Of a stretch of 64,000 nucleotides of DNA, positions 45,234-58,239 are shown piece after piece. The position numbers and the translations under genes are program-made. Numbering within the stretch: the first letter of the stretch is position 1; every line of letters starts with the position of its first letter. A model generated the notes under the pieces. The model had not been told where the DNA came from, ran no database searches, and was given only the letters and a program-made list of their open reading frames with translations. The stretch is from positions 184,264 through 248,263 of the forward strand of contig NZ_JAAMRF010000009.1 of assembly GCF_013522725.1 (NCBI RefSeq), in the 5' to 3' direction. Source of the stretch: Stutzerimonas azotifigens (GTDB lineage Bacteria > Pseudomonadota > Gammaproteobacteria > Pseudomonadales > Pseudomonadaceae).

Positions 45234-46447
45234 TTAACGAGCTCCGCAACAGGAGGCAACCATGCCATGCCGACGAACTGCCCCTCTGAAAGATTCACGA
45301 CATTGAAAACCAGCGCCAAATCACGCCATTCGTAGTTTCGAGCGATGTGCGTATCGGCAGCATGTAGAGCTACAGCTACGGAATAAGACCCGACGCCCAG
45401 GTTTGCGAAAAAATCGAAACGGTACTCAACCGTATCCCCGGCGTTGATGTTTTCCAACTTACACCCCAAGTGATGGGTATTCGTACCGAACACCGGTTGC
45501 CCGAGGCGGTCCTTGATCAGATACCCCACAACCAACTCCGAAATATCCTGATTTACCAAAGCCTTGATACGCAGGGAAACCGGAGCGCCAACGGGTATGA
45601 ACTCTGCTGCCCCTCCATCTTCGACGTGAAGCGTGACGGAGGAAATCGTAGCCTCGCCAGTACCTGAACGAGTCTGGATACTGCCATCATCCAGTTCCTT
45701 GACGGTGATGGAACCATTTTCCTTCTCGGCGATAATGGCGTTATAAAAATCCATCACCTCTTCGGGTTTCCCATCTTTTATAACCGCCCCACCATCAAGC
45801 AGGATTGCCCTGCTGCATAGGGCCTGGATCGAACTCCGATCATGGGAGACGATCAAAAGCGTCGTTCCCTGCTGCTGAAATTCTCGGATTCGATCAAAGC
45901 TTTTATGTTGGAAATAGGCGTCTCCAACTGATAATGCCTCGTCGATGATAAGAACGTCCGGACGGAACGCAGTGGCCGCAGCGAAAGCAACACGCATTTG
46001 CATACCACTTGAGTAGGTCCGCACCGGCTCATCGAAATAATCACCGATCTCGGCGAACTGCTCGATTTCGTCTATTACCCGCTCTACTTCAGAGGCACCG
46101 TAGCCCATCAATCCCGCCGCATGGAAGACATTCTGCCTGCCGGTCAGCTCTGAGTTGAACCCCATCCCCAGCTCGAGAATCGCGGCGATGCGGCCGTTGA
46201 CGTCTATAGTTCCCTCAGTGGGCTGCAAGGTTCCGGTGATCATTTTCAGCAGTGTTGACTTGCCGGCTCCGTTCTGTCCGACTATCCCAATGGCCTCACC
46301 TGCCTGAATGGAAAAGCTGACGTGCTTCAGTATCCAAAGCTCCTCGGTTGGCTTGGCAGGAAGATAGAACCAGCGGGCAAATCGTAGCCATTCGGAACGA
46401 TACGTTCTAAATGCCTTCCCCAAATTGTCGACGCGCAACACACTCAT
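45230..46447 (-). CDS. wzt: O-antigen ABC transporter ATPase with C-terminal carbohydrate-binding domain
   Basis: Powers export of lipid-linked O antigen by Wzm/Wzt. The 405-residue product has Walker A GQNGAGKS (57-64), signature TYSSGMQMRVAF near 150, and Walker B DVLIIDEALSVGD near 171. After about residue 250 it continues with a beta-rich domain of 150 residues (SVTLHVEDGGAAEFIPVG, YRFDFFANLGVGSYSVAVAL), the Wzt C-terminal domain that recognises the modified end of the polymer. It overlaps wzm and the methyltransferase gene by ATGA on each side, so cap enzyme and cap reader are neighbours. Confidence 0.95.
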   Translation of the reverse strand: MSVLRVDNLGKAFRTYRSEWLRFARWFYLPAKPTEELWILKHVSFSIQAGEAIGIVGQNGAGKSTLLKMITGTLQPTEGTIDVNGRIAAILELGMGFNSELTGRQNVFHAAGLMGYGASEVERVIDEIEQFAEIGDYFDEPVRTYSSGMQMRVAFAAATAFRPDVLIIDEALSVGDAYFQHKSFDRIREFQQQGTTLLIVSHDRSSIQALCSRAILLDGGAVIKDGKPEEVMDFYNAIIAEKENGSITVKELDDGSIQTRSGTGEATISSVTLHVEDGGAAEFIPVGAPVSLRIKALVNQDISELVVGYLIKDRLGQPVFGTNTHHLGCKLENINAGDTVEYRFDFFANLGVGSYSVAVALHAADTHIARNYEWRDLALVFNVVNLSEGQFVGMAWLPPVAELVK

Positions 46448-47238
46448 AGTGCATCCACCATCTCCGGCGCTGCTCGGCGAAACATGAACAAGCCAACCAG
46501 CAACAAACCAATAGCAACGCCTGCGGTAATCAGGACACTCGCCAATTCAGGCGGCCGCGCATAAACCAGCACATCGTGATAAGCGCTTACGATCGGATAC
46601 AGAGGATTGGCATCTATCCAGCCTTTCAAGTGATCCGGAATAATGTTGATCGGATACACGATAGGAGTAAACCAAAACAGGATTTGCAATACTATCGGCA
46701 CTACCTGTCCGACATCACGCACGAACACATTGATAACACCAAGTATTAGACCTACCCCAACGGCTAACGCCACTATCACCAGTGTTAAGGGCAACAGCCA
46801 GACCATCTGCGCATTGGGATAATGACCAAGTAGAGCGAAGACAATTAGTAGCGCCACAAGCAGCAGCATATTATTCAGCAAGCATGACCCCACTACGATT
46901 ACCGGCAACGTAATACGGGGAAATCTCATCTTTTTCATGAGATTGCCTTGTTCTATGAAAACATTCAGGCTTCGCCCTACTATTTCCGAAAAGAGATTCC
47001 AAGCTAGTATTCCGGCCATAAGATAAAGTGCATATGCATATTTATTTTCGATCCCGGGCAATCTCGCCGCCAGGACGTTCGACAGAATCAAAGCATAAAT
47101 TGCAACCTGCGCAAGCGGATTGATTATCATCCACAAGCCACCAAGACGACTCCTGGCAAATCGAGCGACAAATTCATTCTTTATCGAGGAAAGTATGAAC
47201 CCTCGATAAGCCCAAAGGCTTTTAAATAGCGCCAACAT
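46444..47238 (-). CDS. wzm: O-antigen ABC transporter permease
   Basis: Membrane half of the O-antigen exporter. The 264-residue product has six helices and the family's N-terminal amphipathic segment with VARFARSRLGGLWMIINPL, plus LILGVINVFVRDVGQVVPI and WFTPIVYPINIIPDHLKGW. Length is typical of ABC-2 polysaccharide permeases. ATG at 47238 follows AGGGG; GTG two codons upstream was rejected. It lies 76 bases after manC and overlaps wzt by ATGA. Confidence 0.94.
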   Translation of the reverse strand: MLALFKSLWAYRGFILSSIKNEFVARFARSRLGGLWMIINPLAQVAIYALILSNVLAARLPGIENKYAYALYLMAGILAWNLFSEIVGRSLNVFIEQGNLMKKMRFPRITLPVIVVGSCLLNNMLLLVALLIVFALLGHYPNAQMVWLLPLTLVIVALAVGVGLILGVINVFVRDVGQVVPIVLQILFWFTPIVYPINIIPDHLKGWIDANPLYPIVSAYHDVLVYARPPELASVLITAGVAIGLLLVGLFMFRRAAPEMVDAL

Positions 47239-47314
47239 GTACACCCCTAAACACAGGCCATCTTACAAAAAAGCGCCGATACCATCGCCCTGTACCAGCT
47301 AAACCAGCCTCTAT

Positions 47315-48757
47315 TTAACTAGTCGCACGGCCATAGACATCTTCGAACCGAACGATATCGTCCTCACCCAAATAGTCACCGCTCTGGACTTCGATGAGCA
47401 CCAAATCAATCACTCCAGGGTTTTCGAGACGATGCCGGTGTCCGGCCGAGATGAAAGTTGACTCGTTACTGTTAAGCATAAGCTCGCGATCGTCATTAAC
47501 TACCCGCGCCATGCCACTCACCACGATCCAGTGCTCGCTGCGGTGATGGTGCATTTGCAGAGATAGCGAGGCCTTGGGCTTGACAACAATTCGCTTGATC
47601 TTGAACCGGTCGCCCTCCTCCAAGGTGGTGTAAGAACCCCAGGGACGGTTGACGGTGCGGTGCAGCAGGTGTGCGGAGTGGCCGTGGGACTTGAGTTGCT
47701 TGACGATGTGCCTGACGTCCTGCGTGTGATCCTTGTGGGCCACCAGAACGGCATCGGGCGTGTCGACCACGACTAGGTCCTGCACGCCGACGAGGGCTGT
47801 AAGGCGCTCGCAGCTGTGCACAAAGTTATTGGTGGACGCATGGGTCAACACTTCACCTTCGAGGCGGTTGCCGTCATTGTCTGGGGCGGTGAGTTCGCTC
47901 ATGGCGATCCATGAGCCGATGTCACTCCAACCGATGTCACAAGGGACGGTCGCTACCCGATCCGAGCGCTCCATCAGCGCATAATCGATCGAGATATCCG
48001 GCACCTTGGCAAAATGCGCCGGGTCGAGATTCAGGCTGCGGTGCCTTTTACCTGTCGAGATATCGGAACGTTCAATCGCAGCGGCTGCAGCTTCCAGTAC
48101 TTCGGGCGCATGCTGACCCAGTTGCTCGAGCAACGTTCCAACCCTGAAGCAGAACATGCCCGAGTTCCAATAATAGCCACCGGCGGCCAGATAGCCCTCG
48201 GCAGTGGCAAGGTCGGGCTTTTCAACGAATCGCTCAACCTTCAGCCCGTGGCCAAGAGCGGTATCCGAGCGTGTTTGGATATAGCCAAACCCTGTTTCTG
48301 GATAGTGCGGGAGTATCCCGAAAGTAACGAGCCAACCGTCGGCTGCCAGCTGGGAGGCCTTGGCCACTGCATCGGCGAAAGCGTCTTCAGCCTGAATCAG
48401 GTGATCCGCGGCGAGCACCAGCATCTGAGCTTCGGGACCATGGCTTTCTGCCAGTTTCAGCGCGCCGATAGCGATCGCCGCGGCGGTGTTGCGTCCGAAC
48501 GGTTCGAGTATGAAGCTTTGCGCACAGTCGGCCCCCTCGATTGCTTTGTATTCGTCCTGCGTCTTGAAGAACAGTTCACGGTTGGTAACCGTGAGTATCT
48601 CGCTGACGCCGGGCAGCCTGCAGGCGCGGAGGAACGTCTTCTGGATGAGATTCTGTCCATCGGGTAGCTGGATGAACGGCTTGGGATGCATTTCCCTCGA
48701 TACCGGCCAGAGGCGGCTGCCAACACCGCCAGAGAGAATGACTGGCACTAAATCCAT
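47315..48757 (-). CDS. manC: Mannose-1-phosphate guanylyltransferase / mannose-6-phosphate isomerase, WbpW type
   Basis: Bifunctional enzyme giving GDP-mannose. The 480-residue product has the nucleotidyltransferase motif ILSGGVGSRLWPVSRE (8-23), FVEKPDLATAEGYL, and the C-terminal cupin-type isomerase with NRPWGSYTTLE, LSLQMHHHRSEHWIVVSG and SGDYLGEDDIVRFEDVYGR. It is the first gene of the O-antigen operon, as in polymannose and A-band clusters, so GDP-mannose is the likely main building block. No manB, gmd or rmd is in the window. A paralogue lies at 58240. Confidence 0.96.
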   Translation of the reverse strand: MDLVPVILSGGVGSRLWPVSREMHPKPFIQLPDGQNLIQKTFLRACRLPGVSEILTVTNRELFFKTQDEYKAIEGADCAQSFILEPFGRNTAAAIAIGALKLAESHGPEAQMLVLAADHLIQAEDAFADAVAKASQLAADGWLVTFGILPHYPETGFGYIQTRSDTALGHGLKVERFVEKPDLATAEGYLAAGGYYWNSGMFCFRVGTLLEQLGQHAPEVLEAAAAAIERSDISTGKRHRSLNLDPAHFAKVPDISIDYALMERSDRVATVPCDIGWSDIGSWIAMSELTAPDNDGNRLEGEVLTHASTNNFVHSCERLTALVGVQDLVVVDTPDAVLVAHKDHTQDVRHIVKQLKSHGHSAHLLHRTVNRPWGSYTTLEEGDRFKIKRIVVKPKASLSLQMHHHRSEHWIVVSGMARVVNDDRELMLNSNESTFISAGHRHRLENPGVIDLVLIEVQSGDYLGEDDIVRFEDVYGRATS

Positions 48758-48938
48758 AGAAGGTATTCCTTGTCCCGGTCTTTAGGGCTGAAAAATATAA
48801 AAAAGCCGAATCGTAAAATAAAAAAAAAACAAAAGGCGATGGCAGAGCGCAACAAGTCGCTGGCCGTGCTGAGTTTGGCTGAGACCAAAATGGGGAGTAA
48901 TCGTTTAATCGGGATCGCATATCCCGAAGAACATGTAC
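48758..48938 (-). promoter_or_regulatory. AT-rich leader upstream of the O-antigen operon
   Basis: The 181 bases between ihfB and manC hold long T-runs on the minus strand (about 48795-48830) and a TATATT that could serve as a -10 region, but no -35 with good match. A small CGGGAT/ATCCCG hairpin lies near 48912-48928. I could not find a JUMPstart/ops element. The operon promoter is probably here, since genes downstream are tightly packed. Confidence 0.35.
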
Positions 48939-49223
48939 CTACTCCTCCTCATTCACCCGATCACGCAATTCCTTGCCGGGCTTGAAGTGGGGGACGAATT
49001 TGCCGTCGAGGCGGACGGATTGGCCGGTTTTGGGGTTTCGGCCGACGCGGGGCGCGCGGTAGTGGAGGGAGAAGCTGCCGAAGCCGCGGATCTCGATGCG
49101 GTCGCCTGTCGCCAGGGCGTGGGACATTTGTTCAAGCATGGTCTTGATGGCCAGCTCCACATCCTTGGATGAAAGCAGCCCTTGCTGGGTGACGATGCGT
49201 TCGATCAACTCCGACTTGGTCAT
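48939..49223 (-). CDS. ihfB: Integration host factor beta subunit
   Basis: DNA-bending protein that pairs with IhfA and acts in sigma-54 promoters, recombination and replication. The 94-residue product begins [11 protein letters not shown] and has [20 protein letters not shown] and RNPKTG, the beta-arm with the Pro that intercalates into the minor groove. Length is exact for the family. In Pseudomonas, ihfB (himD) lies immediately upstream of the O-antigen cluster, and this window shows the same layout. Confidence 0.97.
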   Translation of the reverse strand: MTKSELIERIVTQQGLLSSKDVELAIKTMLEQMSHALATGDRIEIRGFGSFSLHYRAPRVGRNPKTGQSVRLDGKFVPHFKPGKELRDRVNEEE

Positions 49224-49440
49224 GGTTTTCCCTTCTTTTTCAAGCGGCTAGATCATCTGACCTGCGAGCGGTTTTAGCATGCCAAGCCTGCTTTGAACAG
49301 CCTGACCTTCTTTAACCCTCAACCGTTGAAGGGTTTAGGAACCCTTTCCAACCTCGCCTCCTCCGTTTCCCTTACGGGCAAGTTGGGTACGATGCCCATT
49401 GCCAACCGCCTGTAGATCACCCCGCCCTTTCGCCAAGGCA
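49224..49440. other. Gap between deaD and ihfB
   Basis: About 220 bases past the deaD terminator and upstream of ihfB, with no supported gene. The right part (near 49421-49437) holds CCGCCCTTTCGCC, partly complementary to the terminator. The ihfB promoter should lie here but no strong match to -35/-10 was found. Confidence 0.4.
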
Positions 49441-49470
49441 AAAAAAAGGGCGGACCCATCGGGCCCACCC
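49441..49470 (-). terminator. Rho-independent terminator of deaD
   Basis: On the minus strand GGGTGGGCCC pairs with GGGTCCGCCC (10 pairs, two of them G-U) with a 3-base loop, directly followed by seven T residues. It starts about 35 bases after the helicase stop. Confidence 0.88.
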
Positions 49471-49505
49471 TCGCATCGCAAAGCGTCGCTACACGCGACG
49501 ATCGA

Positions 49506-51173
49506 TTAGTCCTCGCGATAACGGCGCAGCTTGAGCTGCTTACCGCCAACACGAGTGTCCTTCAGCTTACCGAGCAGACGGTCGAGCCCTTCTTCCGGCA
49601 GTTCGACCAGGCTGAAGCTGTCGCGCACCTGGATGCGTCCGATGGCTTCGCGGGCCAGGCCGCCTTCGTTGAGGATGGCACCCAGCAGGTTGCGGGCGGC
49701 AATGCCGTCGCGGGCGCCCAACGGCGAGCGGCAACGGGCACGGCCTTCGGCCAGCGGTACGGGGGCACGGCGCTCGCGGTCGCCGCTGCGCTCTGGACGA
49801 TCGCGGTCGGAACGCTCGCGCGGCGCGCCGCTCGGCACCAGGGGCTGCTCCTTCTCGACGTCGGCAAGAGTCAACGCCTGGCCGTTGGTGGCCTTGGCAA
49901 GGAGCGCCGCGGCCAGTGCGCGCGGGCTGCAACCGATGTCGGCCACCAGCTTGTCAAGCAGCTCGCCGTGGCTGGCTTCGGCATCGGCTACCAGCGGGGA
50001 CAGGCTGTTGGTCAGTTTCTTGATGCGCGCATCGAGCACCTGTTGCGCGTTGGGCAGGCGCGCTTCGGCGACCTTCTGCCCGGTCACACGCTCGATGACC
50101 TGCAGCATCCGGCGCTCGCGAGGAGTGACCAGCAGCAGCGCGCGGCCTTCACGGCCGGCACGACCGGTACGACCGATACGGTGGACGTATGATTCCGGAT
50201 CGTACGGCATGTCGACGTTGAACACGTGGGTGATACGCGCAACGTCCAGGCCGCGAGCAGCGACGTCGGTGGCAACCACGATGTCCAGGCGGCCATCCTT
50301 GAGCGATTCGATAACGCGCTCACGCTGGTTCTGGGCGATGTCGCCATTCAGCGCGGCAGCCTTGTAACCCTTGGCTTCCAGCGCGGCGGCCAGATCCAGG
50401 GTGGCCTGCTTGGTACGCACGAAAGCGATCAGCGCGTCGAAGTCCTCGACTTCCAGCAGGCGCAGCACGGCCGGAATCTTCTGGTCGGCATGGACCATCA
50501 GATGCGCCTGCTCGATACGAGCGACGGTCTGGGTCTTGGCCGCGATCTTGATGTGCTGCGGCTCACGCAGGTGCTTCTCGGCGATGGCGCGGATCGAGTG
50601 CGGCAGGGTCGCGGAGAACAGCACGCTCTGGCGGCTTTCCGGCATGGCCTCGAAGATCACTTCCAGGTCGTCCATGAAGCCGAGCTTGAGCATCTCGTCG
50701 GCTTCGTCGAGGACCATGAACTGGATGGTCGACAGCAAGCCGCTGTTACGGCTCAGGTGGTCGACCAGACGGCCCGGGGTCGCGACGATGACCTGCGCGC
50801 CCTGGCGGATCGCCTTGAGCTGCGGACCCATCGGCGCGCCGCCGTAGATAGCGACGACGCTCAAGCCTGGCATCTGCTTGGAGTAGGTTTCGAAAGCGGT
50901 AGCGACCTGCAGCGCAAGTTCGCGGGTTGGCGCGAGGATCAACGCTTGCGGCTCTTTGCGTGCCGGGTCGATTTTCGACAGGATCGGCAGCGCGAAGGCC
51001 GCGGTTTTGCCGGTGCCGGTCTGAGCCTGGCCGATCATGTCGTGGCCACCAAGGATCACGGGGATCGCTTGGTACTGAATGGGGGATGGCTCTTCGTAGC
51101 CAACCGCGGAGATAGCGGCGAGTACGGAGGGATGAATACCGAGCGCGGCGAAGCCGCCGATTTCCTGGGTCAT
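49506..51173 (-). CDS. deaD: DEAD-box ATP-dependent RNA helicase, DeaD/CsdA type
   Basis: Unwinds structured RNA in ribosome assembly and mRNA turnover, often important in the cold. The 555-residue product has the Q motif (GYEEPSPIQYQAIP), AQTGTGKT, PTRELALQ, DEAD, SAT, and HRIGRTGRAGR, then a C-terminal RNA-binding domain like DbpA (about 475-545, IAARNLLGAILNEGGL and VELPEEGLDRLLGKL), preceded by an Arg/Asp/Glu-rich linker. ATG at 51173 was chosen by family start. A strong sigma-70-type promoter lies about 210 bases upstream, leaving a long leader, a trait known for csdA. Confidence 0.92.
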   Translation of the reverse strand: MTQEIGGFAALGIHPSVLAAISAVGYEEPSPIQYQAIPVILGGHDMIGQAQTGTGKTAAFALPILSKIDPARKEPQALILAPTRELALQVATAFETYSKQMPGLSVVAIYGGAPMGPQLKAIRQGAQVIVATPGRLVDHLSRNSGLLSTIQFMVLDEADEMLKLGFMDDLEVIFEAMPESRQSVLFSATLPHSIRAIAEKHLREPQHIKIAAKTQTVARIEQAHLMVHADQKIPAVLRLLEVEDFDALIAFVRTKQATLDLAAALEAKGYKAAALNGDIAQNQRERVIESLKDGRLDIVVATDVAARGLDVARITHVFNVDMPYDPESYVHRIGRTGRAGREGRALLLVTPRERRMLQVIERVTGQKVAEARLPNAQQVLDARIKKLTNSLSPLVADAEASHGELLDKLVADIGCSPRALAAALLAKATNGQALTLADVEKEQPLVPSGAPRERSDRDRPERSGDRERRAPVPLAEGRARCRSPLGARDGIAARNLLGAILNEGGLAREAIGRIQVRDSFSLVELPEEGLDRLLGKLKDTRVGGKQLKLRRYRED

Positions 51174-51384
51174 GGGTCTGCCTCTGGTGCATCCGCAAAG
51201 ACCCATGTTCCGAGGCTGCGCATGCCATGCACGACCCTGAGGTCACCCTGGCAGCCCGGTCGGCGGGTTTGCGAAAACGTGGTGGATGATGAATCGTCTA
51301 GGATAGCCCGCGCGGAGCGGACAGCAGCCGAAGCAGCGCTTCGATTTGTTGCGGTACCTGAACGGAGCCAATTGGCCGGCGCGC

Positions 51385-51413
51385 ACTATACATAAAAAAG
51401 GCGAATGTGTCAG
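51385..51413 (-). promoter_or_regulatory. Sigma-70-type promoter of deaD
   Basis: On the minus strand CTGACA, a 17-base spacer and TATAGT. The start of transcription would be near 51377, about 200 bases before the deaD ATG, giving a long untranslated leader (51174-51377) with no evident gene. Confidence 0.65.
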
Positions 51414-51488
51414 GGCAAAAGGACCAGCGGGCGGTGTGCTGAATAAAGCTGAACGGCGCCGCAGAGCCCTCCAATACGACCGTTTGGG

Positions 51489-52238
51489 TCAACTGGCCTG
51501 GCGCAGCACAGCGATCAGCGAGTCCAGCGAATAGCCCAGGCGCGGCGTCAGCGAGGTCGCACGCTCTGCAATACCCGGCAGATCAAGCGTCTGCTCGAGA
51601 TCGGCCGGCACCAGCAGGATGACATTGCCCTCCTTCACCGGGCATTCCCAGTAATGCCGGTGGAACAGGCCGCGCAACAGGGCTGCGCCCAAGGGCTTGC
51701 CGTCGTCGTTGGCCCACTGGTTGATCACCAACCAGCCGCCAGGGTTGAGCTTCTGCTGGCAGGCCTGGAGGAAATTCCAGCCCAGGTGCGCGGCCGCCGG
51801 CCCGGTGTCGGTATAGAGGTCGACGAAGATCAGATCCGCGGTCTCCGCCGTTTCGAGCAGCTGCAGCGCATCGCCAATGCGAATGGTCAGCCGCGGATCG
51901 TCATCGAGCCCGAGATATTCCATGGCCAGGCGCGGCACGTCCGGGCGCAGCTCGATCGCCTCGACATCCTCGAGCGGCAGGAACTGCAAGCAGGCCTGGG
52001 TCAGGTTGCCCGCGCCGAGCCCGAGAAACAGCGCCGTTTCCGGTGCCTCGTGGGCCAGCGCACCGAGCAGCATCGCGCGGGTGTAGTCGTACTCCAGCCA
52101 GCTCGGGTCGCGGGTAAACACGCAGCTCTGCTCGACCGCCGCGCCGAACTCCAGAAAACGGTAGTCACCCACCTCATAGACGCGGATCAGCCCGAACGCG
52201 TCCTGGACTTCGGCTAACAACACCTCCTGCTGACTCAT
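51489..52238 (-). CDS. Spermidine synthase-like protein
   Basis: SAM-fold protein of 249 residues related to spermidine synthases (SpeE). FLGLGAGNLTQACLQFLP is the glycine-rich motif, followed by VEAIELRPDVPRLA and DLIFVDLYTDTG near the active site. It lacks the full SpeE N-terminal beta domain and is shorter than typical SpeE proteins, so it may be a spermidine synthase-like methyltransferase with another substrate. It stands alone, divergent from the DAHP synthase gene with about 120 bases between them. Confidence 0.78.
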   Translation of the reverse strand: MSQQEVLLAEVQDAFGLIRVYEVGDYRFLEFGAAVEQSCVFTRDPSWLEYDYTRAMLLGALAHEAPETALFLGLGAGNLTQACLQFLPLEDVEAIELRPDVPRLAMEYLGLDDDPRLTIRIGDALQLLETAETADLIFVDLYTDTGPAAAHLGWNFLQACQQKLNPGGWLVINQWANDDGKPLGAALLRGLFHRHYWECPVKEGNVILLVPADLEQTLDLPGIAERATSLTPRLGYSLDSLIAVLRQAS

Positions 52239-52321
52239 GTTTCATCCGCCTCGATTGGGTGCGCCATCTTAAACAGCGCGATACGCAGCCGCTATCAGCT
52301 TCGCCGCCATGCATCGGGTAA

Positions 52322-53710
<1,389 letters not shown>

Positions 53711-53740
53711 GCGCTGGTATCCCAGGATGAGCAGTCCCGC

Positions 53741-53830
53741 CTTATGGGAGCGACTGTGTTGATTGATGGTCGCCTTCCGCCACAGCGCTGCGGGAGCGGC
53801 TTGACCGCGAGCTTTTCGAACCCGGTGGTC
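53741..53830. repeat. REP-like palindromic units
   Basis: Two GGGAGCG-type units in tandem: one near 53747-53775 (GGGAGCGAC ... GGTCGCC) and a second near 53792-53813 (GGGAGCGGCTTGACCGCGAG). They resemble Pseudomonas REP sequences and fill the gap between the convergent aroG-type and tusA genes, where they may act as 3' mRNA protection or terminators. Confidence 0.6.
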
Positions 53831-53868
53831 TCTCGCGATCCCATTCCTTGCCATACGCTCCCGTGCGT

Positions 53869-54120
53869 TCAGTCGGCCTTCTTGCGGATCCAGTAGAGGT
53901 AGTTGCCACCCTCTTCCTGCTGATCGACCAGCTCATGGCCGAGAAACACGCAGAACTTGGGGATATCGCGCTGGGTCGAGGGGTCGGTGGCGATCACCTT
54001 CAACAGCTCGCCGCCCGCGAGATCGCGGACCTTGTTGTGCAGCATCATCACCGGTTCCGGGCAGTTGAGGCCCGAGGCGTCGAGTATGGCGTCGCTATGC
54101 AGTTCGGTTGGCTGGGACAT
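53869..54120 (-). CDS. tusA: Sulfur carrier protein TusA
   Basis: Transfers sulfur as a persulfide in 2-thiouridine and other thiol pathways. The 83-residue product has the CPxP signature in [14 protein letters not shown] with active Cys20, and a typical ending with [20 protein letters not shown]. Length is exact. It lies 61 bases after rlmM, as in other pseudomonads, and could share its transcript. Confidence 0.96.
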   Translation of the reverse strand: MSQPTELHSDAILDASGLNCPEPVMMLHNKVRDLAGGELLKVIATDPSTQRDIPKFCVFLGHELVDQQEEGGNYLYWIRKKAD

Positions 54121-54181
54121 CAGAGGGCTCCGATCAAGGACGTTTCGCGCGGGCGCGCTTGTTGGGCATCTTGCGACGAAC

Positions 54182-55231
54182 TTACAGACGACGCAGGTGG
54201 CAGGTAACCTCTTCGCGGTCGTGGTAGAGCTGTTTGCAGCCGATACTCGCCTTCACGCCTCGTTCGGCAAGCCCTTGCGCGATGCGTTCCAGCAAGCGCC
54301 GGACTTCGGCGTAGCGCTGCTTCATGGGCAGCTTGAGGTTGACCACGGCCTCGCGGCACAGGCCCTCGCCGATCCAGGTTTCCAGCAAGGCGGCATTGCG
54401 TGCGGGTTTCTCGACGATATCGCAGACCATCCAGTCCACCGGCCGCCGCGGACGGAAGACGAAGCCGTCGGCCTGCAGATGCTCGACCATTCCGGTATCC
54501 ATCAGACTTTCGGCCATCGGCCCGTTGTCCACGGCGATCACCCGCATGTCGCGCTTGACCAGCTGCCAGGTCCAGCCACCAGGCGCGGCGCCCAGGTCCA
54601 CGGCCGTCATCTCCGGCGCCAGGCGCTGCTCCCATTGCTCACGCGGAATGAAGTGATGCCAGGCCTCCTCTAGCTTGAGGGTCGAGCGGCTCGGTGCCTG
54701 GCGCGGAAACTTCAGCCGCGGGATCCCCATGGGCCAAAGCGCACTGTTTTTCGCTTCGGCGATGCCCAGGAAGACTTCCCGTCCGCTGATGAAGGTCAGC
54801 AGCAGGCGCGGCCCCGTTCCGCCTTCGACCAGCCTGCCCGCCTGCACCAGGGCCTTGCGCAGCGGCCCTTCGAACTTGCGACAAAAGGTGGACAGTTCCT
54901 TGCCGTCGTTGGTGTCCAGCACTTCCAGCCAGACGCTGCCGCAGATCGGATAATCGGACATTGCCTCCAGCAACACCTCGATTCGCTGGCGCTCGGGTAG
55001 CGCCAGATACTGCCCTCGCGCCCACTGCCGGGGGAAGATCAGGTCGGAGAAGCGCAGAGCCTTCATCAGCCGAGCCGGAGCATCCGGCTCGCTGCAGACG
55101 AATTCGGCCAGCGCGCTGCTCGGGCGCGCCTTGGCATAGCCCGAGATGTCGAGTCTGGCGGCGTGCTCGCTGATTTCGGCGCAGACCTCGCCTTCGAATC
55201 CCGGACGGCAATGCAACAGCAACAGGTTCAT
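54182..55231 (-). CDS. rlmM: 23S rRNA 2'-O-ribose C2498 methyltransferase RlmM
   Basis: Methylates the ribose of C2498 in 23S rRNA before ribosome assembly. The 349-residue product has an N-terminal THUMP-like region ([19 protein letters not shown]), [15 protein letters not shown], and the Rossmann motif [18 protein letters not shown], followed by [14 protein letters not shown] with the Asp and later Lys of the K-D-K-E set. ATG at 55231 was chosen with GGAAA upstream; TTG two codons before is part of that site. Confidence 0.95.
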   Translation of the reverse strand: MNLLLLHCRPGFEGEVCAEISEHAARLDISGYAKARPSSALAEFVCSEPDAPARLMKALRFSDLIFPRQWARGQYLALPERQRIEVLLEAMSDYPICGSVWLEVLDTNDGKELSTFCRKFEGPLRKALVQAGRLVEGGTGPRLLLTFISGREVFLGIAEAKNSALWPMGIPRLKFPRQAPSRSTLKLEEAWHHFIPREQWEQRLAPEMTAVDLGAAPGGWTWQLVKRDMRVIAVDNGPMAESLMDTGMVEHLQADGFVFRPRRPVDWMVCDIVEKPARNAALLETWIGEGLCREAVVNLKLPMKQRYAEVRRLLERIAQGLAERGVKASIGCKQLYHDREEVTCHLRRL

Positions 55232-55435
55232 GCTCAATTTCCACAGAACAATCGGAGCCCTGCCCGGACATCAAGCCCGGCCCAAGCGGCAAAGCCTCGC
55301 ATGATAGCCCAGAGGGGAACCCCCGGATGCCTGTCTCGGTCCAGTGCATTGGAGAAACCGCTCAAGACGGGTGAGTTTCAAGACGATCCGCCAGATCCAA
55401 CCCTGCCCGACCGTGCGGGCTAAAGGAGATCAGGA

Positions 55436-58111
<2,676 letters not shown>

Positions 58112-58197
58112 GGCTCGACCGTACAGCGCTGGCCGGTCGGCCGGCGTTGTGCACAACACAGGATGTTGGCGCCCTCGCCCTTCCCTGGGCGCGATGA

Positions 58198-58231
58198 ATG
58201 CCGGCACAGGTATCTGTGCCGGCATGTTTTT
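58198..58231 (+). terminator. Rho-independent terminator of acnA
   Basis: Perfect 12-bp stem (58198-58209 with 58214-58225), 4-base loop GTAT and a T-run. It lies about 85 bases after the acnA stop and directly before the end of the convergent AlgA-like gene. Confidence 0.9.
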
Positions 58232-58239
58232 GCGCGGAG

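Noticed and set aside
26112..48757. Wzy polymerase, Wzx flippase or Wzz regulator
   Set aside because: The only large unassigned membrane proteins are the GT-C type (with soluble tail) and the UPF0104 type; neither has the features of Wzx, Wzy or Wzz, and Wzm/Wzt explain export.
48758..48938. JUMPstart/ops element expected before an O-antigen operon
   Set aside because: No GGCGGTAGCGT-like core found on the minus strand.
49319..49552. 77-codon frame over the deaD terminator
   Set aside because: Overlaps both the hairpin terminator and the 3' end of deaD in another frame; no support.
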